Below, piece by piece: positions 13,801 through 25,800 of a stretch of 64,000 nucleotides of DNA. The DNA comes from Metridium senile (lineage: Eukaryota; Cnidaria; Anthozoa; Actiniaria; Metridiidae), in assembly GCA_949775045.1 (NCBI GenBank), contig OX459106.1, positions 2,468,727-2,532,726 of the forward strand, read 5' to 3'. Below the pieces are notes generated by a model. The model did no database searches, was not told the origin of the DNA, and saw nothing but the letters and a program-made list of their open reading frames with translations. Both the position numbers and the translations under genes were made by a program. Each line of letters opens with the position of its first letter. Positions within the stretch are counted from its first letter, which is position 1.

Positions 13801-16800
13801 TAGCAACTGTGTATTGGCCCCTTGGCAACCACATGTCAAGTATCTTGTTTTGTACCTTTTTCAATAATAGTCCTGATGCAAGTGTTCTGTTAGAGACTTC
13901 ATAAGTAGAATCTTGTCTTAGTTCAAAGGCAACTCCATGTTCTCTCCATCCTTTGTATTCATAACTGTTGATTACTGAGGCCTGGTTGAAAATAGAACAA
14001 TACTTAGTAAATACACCTATTTCAATAAGGTTGTCATCGCCAGAGGCTAAACATTTTGTGGCTATCACAATGCGGAAGTAATTTAGAATAAATTGCATAT
14101 AACATTGTTCATTCATAACCAAAAATACCATTACCATTTTGTTGAGTTTCATGACTAAATCCCAATCAAAGACATTGGTTCTTGAATCATAACGTACACC
14201 CAAATATTGCCGCAACCTCGATTCCCTGGTAATAGAACAAAAGAATTGTTGGTAAAACAAAAGTTTATAAAAAGGACGTTGGGGATCAACACCCATTAAT
14301 CACTTAAGGTTACCGTCCACGTTCGCGGGGTGCTCTCAGTTAAAAATTGTTTAGCGCGTCACTTTTTTTAAGAAAACGAATATATTTAACCAATGCTCCA
14401 CGAAAAAACTCAAAATCGAGCGCTTTCATTAAAAAAAGTATAAGTCCAAAAGTTCCTACTACTTCGCCGTCATTTCTGCATTATATATGTCAATTAGCAC
14501 ATACATGTACATGTGTTCAAAACCGTGTCCAGTTTTTTCAATAAAATGCTTCGTTCTTGAATAAATGTGTTTCAAAGTCGACTCATTGTTAAAACTTCAA
14601 GTTAAATAACAAAATGGGCCATAACTAAAACTAAGCATTTTATCAAAAAAACTGGACACAATTTTGAAGACCAATATGTGTTGATTGACATAACGAAGAA
14701 ATGACGGCAAAGCAGTATGAGCTTTTTGAAGTATACTTTTTTAAACAACTTCCCTTGTGAACTGGATTCCAAGCTTCCTTGGAATTCCTAGGAATTCTTA
14801 GGAATTCCTAGGAATTCCAAGAAATTCCAAGTGATGCAAATAAGCTTACCAGATATACCTTGGAATTTTTTGGAATGGCTTGGAATACAAACAACAGTTT
14901 TTGGAATTCCTAGGAATTCCTAGGAATTCCAAATGATAAACTATTAGCTACTTGGAATTTCTTGGAATAGTTTGGAATATCTATTTAACCAATGCTCCAC
15001 GAAAAAACTCAAAATCGAGCGCTTTCATTAAAAAAAGTATAAGTCCAAAAGTTCCTACTACTTCGCCGTCATTTCTGCATTATGTCAATTAGCACATACA
15101 TGTGTTCAAAACCGTGTCCAGTTTTTTCGATAAAATGCTTCGTTCTTGAATAAATGTGTTTCAAAGTCGACTCATTGTTAAAACTTCAAGTTAAATAACA
15201 AAATGGGCCATAACTAAAACTAAGCATTTTATCAAAAAAACTGGACACGATTTTGAAGACCAATATGTGTTGATTGACATAACGAAGAAATGACGGCAAA
15301 GCAGTATGAGCTTTTTGAAGTATACTTTTTTAAACAACCAATGCATTGAAAGCGGTCAATTGTGAGGTTTTTCGAATAGCATACCTTACAGAAAATTGTT
15401 GTATATAACAAAACATACACAGTCTTATTCTCTGTTATATAAGCTTTAAAATGATATATAATATGTCTATTATTATTGTAAAATGATGCGGTAAACACAC
15501 TTTTAACTGAGAGCATGTGAAAGCACACCGCGAACGTGGACCGTAACCTTAATATAATATTGAAGCAAATGGCCTGAAACTTCACAGGAATGTAAAGAAA
15601 AACACAACACACAGGTAGACATGTTTATTTTTATTGCATTTTAAATATTTCGTCATATTGCTAAAAAACATACAAATGCATAGCTTGGGCTACCTGTGGT
15701 AGAGGTAGTAGGTGTCAGTCTGAGTCTTAGTCTGGGACATTTGTGTCTGGTATATTCCTGGCCTTATTATAATGGTGCCTAAATTATTTTCATGGGTGGA
15801 GAATTTTTGCCATATTCAGAGGCTATGGTTTTAGACACTCCATGAAAATACCCCATGAATTTTCAAATATTTGTTTTAAATCATGGGTTTTTCAAAGGGC
15901 CATGGAAATGCCATGAAATCTCTGCAGGAGATATTTCATGGGTTTTTAATGGGTTCTCCCACATCCCAGATAATTTCCATGGGCCCTGAATTAAAAATTC
16001 ACAGGGAATTCATGTTTTTTTAATGGGTTTTTCATCCGAAAACCATCACATGGCCCCATTAAAAACCCCTGAATATACCATGGAAAACCTGTGAATATGC
16101 CATGGATTTCCCATGAACAAATTCACAGGTATTTCATGGGTTTTTTGTTCATAGTGTCTCGGCCATACTTTATGCCATCTTACTAAATCCTTTATCATGT
16201 ATACTCACCAGGACTTACAGATGTCAAATACTTTTTGATCAGTGTTTCTCCAAAATTTGAAAATTCCTTCCAGCATATCTCTTTCTTTGAACTAAGACAA
16301 AGAAAATCAAAAAATCTATTGTGAAAATGGTTGGCAAATTAGTATCACAATACCAACACTTGTAAACAAGTGCTATGCTCATTATAGCTGCACTATAAAT
16401 AATTAAACATTGGAAAAGCATTTCATTTTAAAATACCTTAAGCTGAGACATATCTATACATGGTAGCTGAGATTTAAGGAAATCAAAATCTGTCACCATT
16501 CTAATGAAGAAAAAAAACAGAAAATTGAAATATGAATAAAACAGATTGATAGGATGACAACAACAACAACAACAACATTCGTTCATTAAGTACCAATAAT
16601 TAAATAAAAAAGAATTATAAATATAATTAGAGACTTAAACAAGTGTTACAAGTTATCTACAAATATGGGCTAGCCTAGGTAGAGAGCTTTTTACAAAAAT
16701 GTATTATGGTTATATAGGTCAGTTTATATAAAATTAAAAGTTATGGTTAATACAATTGGTAGTGAAAAAGAAGTATATAGTATAGTACAGTACAGTACAG

Positions 16801-19800
16801 TACAGTACAGTACAGTACAGTACAGTACAGTACAGTACAGTACAGTACAGTACAGTACAGTACAGTACAGTACAGTACAGTACAGTACAGTACAGTACAG
16901 TACAGTACAGTACAGTACAGTACAGTACAGTACAGTACAGTACAGTACAGTACAGTACAGTACAGTACAGTACAGTACAGTACAGTACAGTACAGTACAG
17001 TACAGTACAGTACAGTACAGTACAGTACAGTACAGTACAGTACAGTACAGTACAGTACAGTACAGTACAGTACAGTACAGTACAGTACAGTACAGTACAG
17101 TACAGTACAGTACAGTACAGTACAGTACAGTACAGTACAGTACAGTACAGTACAGTACAGTACAGTACAGTACAGTACAGTACAGTACAGTACAGTACAG
17201 TACAGTACAGTACAGTACAGTACAGTACAGTACAGTACAGTACAGTACAGTACAGTACAGTACAGTACAGTACAGTACAGTACAGTACAGTACAGTACAG
17301 TACAGTACAGTACAGTACAGTACAGTACAGTACAGTACAGTACAGTACAGTACAGTACAGTACAGTACAGTACAGTACAGTACAGTACAGTACAGTACAG
17401 TACAGTACAGTACAGTACAGTACAGTACAGTACAGTACAGTACAGTACAGTACAGTACAGTACAGTACAGTACAGTACAGTACAGTACAGTACAGTACAG
17501 TACAGTACAGTACAGTACAGTACAGTACAGTACAGTACAGTACAGTACAGTACAGTACAGTACAGTACAGTACAGTACAGTACAGTACAGTACAGTACAG
17601 TACAGTACAGTACAGTACAGTACAGTACAGTACAGTACAGTACAGTACAGTACAGTACAGTACAGTACAGTACAGTACAGTACAGTACAGTACAGTACAG
17701 TACAGTACAGTACAGTACAGTACAGTACAGTACAGTACAGTACAGTACAGTACAGTACAGTACAGTACAGTACAGTACAGTACAGTACAGTACAGTACAG
17801 TACAGTACAGTACAGTACAGTACAGTACAGTACAGTACAGTACAGTATAGTATAGTATAGTATAGTATAGTATAGTATAGTATAGTATAGCATAGACCAG
17901 AATATAAACAAGACCAATCAATGGAATAAAATAGAATAGAACAGAATGGAATGGAGATGAAAGGACACAGTAAGATAGTTACAGAAAAGTAATGGAGCTA
18001 AATAGAGACAGGGATGGCTACAATCTTGGCAAAAAATAGCGAGACACTTTTAAGGTTTTCTTTATTTTGACCTTCAACTGTACTTTTTTGTCTCCCCCAG
18101 CCTTCTTCCCCCATCCCCCTCCCCCTCCTTTCAAATATGTGAAAAATTATAAAGAAATGTATAGCTGTCCCTCCAAATCATACATTCCCTTGTAATCTTA
18201 TGGATCTTTGAGTGACTATTGCAATGGAAATATACAACCAAATAGTATCAAAATTTGTGATATGGTATATGTTGATGTGCTTTTTCATGTTATGTAGTTT
18301 ATTTATTATTTGCATTAATTTTAGAAACTAGTTCCCAATCCCCTTCTATCCTCTCCTCGTTTAGAGCATGGCCAATAAATACAACTTACCTGATAAATTG
18401 ATTAGCTTTGTTCTGTAAATATTCACTAGTCTGTGGTCTGATAAGACTGTTGCCAAATAGTTCCAAGAACAGCTGGGTCTTTTCTACACCAAACATGAAT
18501 GATTGAATGTACAAAATAATATATAAAATAGTTACAGTTCCCTGCACCATCTTGAAAGGTAGTCATACCTTTGCATCGAAAGTGAGACGAACATTGAGCT
18601 AAATAAATGCAATCATACAAAATAATATATAACATGTTCAAACTTTATGATAGTCCATGATAGTGCATGATAGTTGGTGGTCAAACGCACATGATAGTTG
18701 GAACTATCATCAACTATCATTGCCGTTTGACCGAGGCTTAAGAGATACCAGAAAATGCTAATTTTAAAAAAATTGCATTTAACACCCCCCCCCCCCCCCC
18801 CTCCACTGATGACAGTAATGATTAAAATGTTAGTAGAATCGAGCTTTCATTTGTAGTTTCATGTTTAGTCAGTTTAGTCCAATTTTTAAGTCATTTTTAG
18901 GATAACAAAAAATTGAGCCTTAACTTCCGGTCACGTGACCCCTATAATTATCCGTACAAACGATGATATTCAGTATAACATCTCAGACTATCAAGAAACT
19001 CAATATTATAATGAAAAATACTAAATTAAGACCAGCTTTCATTTAGTTTTTATGATTCAGCCTCGTTTTCATACAAGATTAGAGTGGGTAGTTTTCAAAC
19101 GCCCCGTAGGCCCCTGTTGCACGACTTACAGAATTGCCGACAACATGTAAAATGTTCTTTAGGTCCATTCAACACTTCTGCACAGGTCGCGTTTAATCTT
19201 CACAAAAATCCCACGGCACTACATGTGCTCCCAGACTAAAACGTAAATATTTCTATATGCTAGAAGAAAAAAAAATAATAATACTTATGACATTGACTAC
19301 TCTCAAACATGGAAAACAGTTTGCCCTAAATGCAGTGGCACAAACAATTTAAGCATGAGGCCATCATGCTGTTGATTATTATTTTGATTTATTTGTAATC
19401 AATTTTTTTGTAATTATTTCTTCTATGTATTATTATTTTAATCGAGCCACACATTCCTGGAGCCTGGCACTGTTGCTGTGGTCTCCCACAAATGTGGAAA
19501 GCGTTATAAATCAATAAATCAATAAATTTTGTGTAAGGTAATTAATGACTAAATATAGAACAAATCTACCTTTGTTTATAACTAATCCCACTTTTTTTCC
19601 TCCAAAAAAGTCCGATAAAAACATGTTTATGAAGAGATTATGAATTGACTTAATGTAAGTAGAAAATTGCAATAAATGTCATTATGTTTGCATCGATTGT
19701 TTGTCATTTGTATTTTATATAATTTTTCAACTTTTTTTGTCAATTTTTTAACGGTCGCTAGCCGTCGAAAAATTTTTTAATCAAAAACATGTCCAGAAAT

Positions 19801-22800
19801 ATTTTAGTTCGATGAAAACCATTCCTATAGCGCTTGTGTGAATGACTATATTTGCCATTTTTAATTTAAAGTGAAAAAAAGTTGTGTTTTTGATTTGATA
19901 ATGTTTTGACGGTATTTTTTTATCTGCATGTCATGTTTTGCAAGCTAGATTGTAAAATGTTTTATGGTCGTTTTTGTCGTTAAGTTGTTTTAATGCGTTA
20001 GAACTTGCTAAAAATGCTATCTGTATTTCTCAATAAAAATTTAATTTTTGCCTTCCTTTGTGATTGAATTTGATTATTTTTGCAATGTGATTTGCCGTAG
20101 CATGAAGGTCGATGAGTGACACATTCGCCATCAGTAACTGACATTCAACTTGTTTGCTTTGTGTTGTAAAAAACAAATCGCACAAAGTTTTTCATTGTCT
20201 GTCCTGTTATTGATCATAGATGGCGTCAAAAAATGTTCAAAACTGATCAGTTCAGAAACTTATTGTGAATTCCGCACGCAGTTCTTGCTTCCTAACTAAA
20301 ACGCATACATAGTATACATAGATTACCCATAGTCCCCTGTGATGCGCTACTTTTATCTTCACGCGGGTGACAAAGTTTCTCGGGATCGTATATTAAAACA
20401 CTTTAAAATGCAGGATATATATTGCAGTTAGTTATTTCCATTCTTGAAAACATATGAAACAGACGTGTAGAACGAAGTCAAGACGATGATGATATCATCT
20501 TTACAAGGAAAAATCGTTAATTTAGAATATCTAAAGACATTGTATCGAGCTAAAAAGGTTGACGTATAGTCCTTTCAATTGAAGGACCTGATCACCTGAC
20601 TATTTCCCAAACAACGTTAAGAGTACAAAATGCACGAGTTCCAGAATTCAAAAGATAATGTCATAACAGATATTCTCTGAATGTTTTATCTCAGTATCTT
20701 ATAAACTAAAGCTCTTAGTTTGTTTGTTTTTAAATCATCAAATATTACACGAGTTTAATTATATTTTTATATAGCTGACTAGTTACCCTGGATCATGAGG
20801 AACTTATAGGGAATGTATACGAGTCACAAAGCGACCGATGGTCGAATCGCGAAACGATCCAAACAAACGGCAAATCACATACAAAATTGTCCTCGAAACT
20901 ACTCTAAATCGTGAAAATCCTCAAACCTCTGGCATCCAGGGTACTGACTAGCATGTTCAGTCATACAAATGCTTATTATTTTGAATAATGAATATGAGCA
21001 TTCGGTCTAAAGAGTATGTCACAATAAGCATTCGCTGAAACTGAGGTTTGGCATTGCATCTTTAAAACCAAATCTAGCGATTCCCAAACCTCAAGAAAAA
21101 TTTAAAGAATCGTTTTATTGTAGTGGACCAGCTGCCTGGAATTCTCTACCTGTCTCTGTTCGAGAAGTCTTCTTGCTTTTAAGAAAAATCTACTTTTATT
21201 TTGTTCGAACAATTTGATTTAGGTTTTGAAGGCGCTAGATTCGGTTTGAAAGATATAATGCCAAGCCTTTCATAGAATGCTTATTGTGCTACTATGGCTA
21301 CCACTTCATTATTATCGTATTTATTTTTAATTTATATTTTAATTGACCACTTGAAACAGTAGTGGGCTCAGAAAACAATATTATGACTAATCCCATGGAC
21401 AATAAGCACCCTGCTATGATTTGAATACCCTATATATAGAAAAGCACTTTAATCCTGAATTAATTAAAATCACACACTCTGAATCAAAATCGCTGAAAAA
21501 GCAGTTGGCGTAGAAATAAAAACTGTTTATCTATAACGACTTCTCAACGAAAAAAAAAAATTGCCTACCTCAGCAAATGGCGTTGAACTCTCATAATAAC
21601 ACTACTGACTACCAATAATAAATGTACTCTTTTGTTAAGTATGCACTAAAATAAAGAAAATGTTGCCTCTTAAATAGTGTATTCAACGATTAAATAAGAT
21701 ATACAATGCATTTCGGGCTTGGAATATCCACTATTTGATACTCGTTATTTTAATTATTCAAAATAATAATGATTTGTATGACTGAACATGCTAGTCAGTA
21801 CCCTGGATGCCAGCAGTTTGAGGATTTTCACGATTTAGAGTAGTTTCGTGGACAATTTTGTATGTGTATTTTGTTTGTTTGGATCGTTTCGCGATTCGAC
21901 CATCGGTCGCTTTGTGACTCGTATTCCCTATAAGTTCCTCACTCACTCACTAACCATTAATCGGGGGGAAGTAAAAGAACGACTGAGGACGTAGATCACG
22001 ACCATCCTCAGTGAAAGGCCTACACTTACACTAATATATACTAATTACTAACAGCTAACTATAATGTGTAAAGCGCATTTGAATATATACACATAGAAAG
22101 TGCGCTATATAAATGCATTATCATTATCATTATCATTATCATTATCATGATCCGGGGTAGCTAGTTAGCTATATAAAAATAAATAATCTCGTGTAATTTT
22201 TGATCATTCAAAAACAAACAAACTAAGAGTTTTAGTTTATAATATACTGAGATAAAACATTCAGAGAATATCTGTTATGACATTTTCTTTTTAATTCTGG
22301 AACTCGTGCATTTTATACTGTTAACTTTGTTTGGGAAATGGTCAGGTGATCAGGTCCTTCAATTGAAAGGACTATACGTCAACCTTTTTAGCTCGATACA
22401 ATGTCTTTAGATATTCTAAATTAACGATTTTTCCTTGTAAAGATGATATCATCATCGTCTTGACTTCGTCAACACGTCTGTTTCATATGTTTGCAAGAAT
22501 GGAAATAATTAACTGCAATATATATATCCTGAATTTTAAAGTGTTTTAATATACGATTCCGAGAAACTTTGTCACCCGTGTGAATATAAAAGTAGCGCAT
22601 CACAGGGGACTATGGGTAACCTATGTATACTTTACTAGTAGGACGAAGGGATTTCATGGCCAAATTGCTACACTGCTGTCAATGTTTTATTAAGAAATAA
22701 CTATTTAGCTTGTTATTAGACGGCAAGAACGGCGTGCGGAATTCACAATAAGTTTCTGAACTGATCAGCCGCAGTTATATTGAAATGCTTAGTTGGATAA

Positions 22801-25800
22801 ATCCCTTTCTCCAAAGTTCAAAATATAGCTATTCTCAAATAAGGTTGCATTTTGGCCATTTGTGCCCCTGGACACGTAAGGAACTTGACATTTTTCATGT
22901 TATTATTTTCTGAGCCCCCTACTCTTTCAAGTGGTTAATTAAAATATAAATTAAAAATAAATACGATAATTATGAAGTGGTAGCCATAGTAGCATTCGGT
23001 CTAGAGAGTATGTCACAATAAGCATTTAATGAATGGTTTGGCATTATATCTTTCAAATCGAATCTAGCACTTCCCAAACCTCAAACAAATTGTTCGATAA
23101 AAGTATAAATCTCATGGCCCAGAAAAATAAAAGTTATACAAATCAGGACGATTCTGTATCTAATATAAACCTCCTTCATATGCATGGCTATCATTTCTGC
23201 CGAATTATCAAGTTAAAAGTATAAATCTGGCCCAGAAAAATAAAAGTTATATAAATCAGGACGATTCTGTATCTAATATAAACCCTTCTTCATGGATATC
23301 ATTTCTTCTCTTATTATTATGGATTATTAATAAATTATGGAAGTTTTAAAATAATTGATATTATATTACACTTGACATTGATTTCGTAGTATGTGTCGAC
23401 CTCGAAAATTCATTCAAACTTTCTAGTTACGAATTATATTTAAATCTTAATGGAGAATATCTCTTGAATAGAATATTGCATTTTTGTAAGTGAAAATCAT
23501 TCAAGAAATTCAGTTTTATCGATTCGTTTAAAGAGCTTGATTCATTTTGAACCTTCTAGTAAAAGTACGTTTGAACAACCAAGCATTAATTTCTTATATG
23601 TTGGCCTTGGAAATATTAAATAACGCTAGTATTTCTACAAGGAAATGTTATTAGAAATTGAGCTCGTTAACAATAAATAAAACAATTTATAAAAACCTCA
23701 TTATTTATAGTATAGACCTCCCCAGTATTAACTAGCAAATTTTTGAGGGGGTTTCAAGCAAAAAGTTGAGAACGAAAGGTATAAATAGTAGTACTGAATA
23801 ACTTTTGGTTGTTTCTCTTTTATGTTGAAGTTCGCGAAATGATCATTTTGCTTTGATAATATTTTTACTTTAATTTTAGATCATTTAAATTCGATTCTTC
23901 ATCTATTTTGAACTATTACAAAAGGATATCGAAAGCGAGCTATTCATGCCAGTGAGTAAACAGCATTTTTTTTCAGGCTCACTGATGATAATTGAATTCA
24001 AAAATTATTCAAAAATTATTTTCATTGAAATGGAAAAAAAATAGACAGTCATCATAAACAAAAAAAATTATAATTAAAAAATTGTAATTAAAAAATCGTA
24101 AAAAAAAATTGTAATTAAAAAATTCTTTTTATAGAATTTAAATTAAATCAAATTAAATTAAATTAAATTAAACAATCCCCAAGGCGTATAAATACAAGCG
24201 AAACAGAGTGTATCCTCAGCTTAAACAGACCAAGGTCCTACAGCAACTGAACATGATGATGAAAACGCTTCTTCTCCTGTTGGCCGTTGTCTCAGTGGCT
24301 TCCCTGCAAGCAAGTGCAGCCAAACTGCCAGGTGTTTTAAAATGCCAGCCAAATCTTTAAAGCAATTCCTTTTGTTTTGAAACATTTAAAGTTTGAAAAC
24401 TTTCGATAGCGATTTTTACACGAGTCGATTTTGGATGCGTTGATTTGTGCATTGTTGGCTTCGAAATAAGTTTCGATTTTGCGTTGATTTTTAAATTCTA
24501 GGTGTTTTATGAGCTGCATATTTTAGTTTTAAGCAGTTGTGGTGCATGTGTTTGTGTTGATTTAGACTTAATTGTTGAGGTAATTTTACTCATTTCTTGC
24601 GCCGATATTTTCAGACTACTTAAAGTGTGATTTTTGTGTCGATTTTGGGTGGGTTGATTTGAAGGTGTGGTTTTGAGTTGATTTTTAAATTTTCAGCCGT
24701 TTTATGAACTTTATTTTCATGTGTTTTTCAGCAATTGGAATGTTATTGTGTTGCAATTGATTATGGTTTAGGCGCTGTTATATAGCACTATATGTGATCG
24801 AGTCCATCTTTTCGTCAATTTGAATTGTGCTGACGGATAAATAGCTGCGATAAATCACAATTCAACTCGGTCTTGTGTATTTTGTTCTTGTTTTACGCAT
24901 TTTCCTGTTCATTTCATTGTTTTCATATCTGCATGCTTCATTGCATTGCTGAGTTGGCATTGATTTTCGGGGCGATTTTTGTAGGGATTTTTAAAAATGA
25001 ATTTCTTTTTCAAATTGCATAAAATTTCGTCAGATTTCATTCCTTTTTGAACATCATATTACATCACATCGTATTGCATCACATTGCATCGCATCATATC
25101 GTATCTCATATCATCGCATGGGTTATTCATTTTAACTTTGATTCACAGGTGACTATCCTGCAGAAACAAACAGGCTGACTAACAAGGCAGACTTCAAAAA
25201 AGACGAGCTTCAAGGTAGGCGGATATCAACTTAGGCTTGGACAAGGCCTACTCTAGCCTCCTCCGCAGGCAAATTCTCGCCTTTTAACGCTTGTTTGCTT
25301 TTTTTGGGTTCCTGTGGCCGAGAAAGGACTTGGGACGAATTGAGGGGAGGGGAAGAAAAGGAATCTTCTCTTTTCTCGACAAAGGAAGCCCAATATAGAA
25401 AGGAAGTCCGAATTCCGGTTGGGTTGCCTGCGGAGGAGGCTAGGCCTACTCCTGCCTCTGACATCATTTTGAGCGATCTAAGATCTTAGAATACTTTTCC
25501 ATATTTGAGTTGCCAATCTTTGGGGATCTTAGGCGATCTTAGGCTATTTTATGAAACAATATTTAATAGCAATATATTTATAATATTTATAACAACATTT
25601 AACAATTTCGATTGAATTTCTTCAACTATTGTTGTAAATCATTCAATAATACTAAAACGTTATTCTAATCTGAGCTTGGTTGTAGAAATTAAGTCGTTGC
25701 ATGTGTCCTTTTTCTGTTTAGACGATGCTGAAGATGACGCAGAGGTCGCAGAACCGGACGACGAGGAGGCTGACGATGAGGAAGTGAATGAAGTGCAAGC

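Noticed and set aside
16724..17921. Long open frames on both strands reading YSTVQ or LYCTV repeats
   Set aside because: They come purely from the pentanucleotide TACAG array, which is open in several frames.
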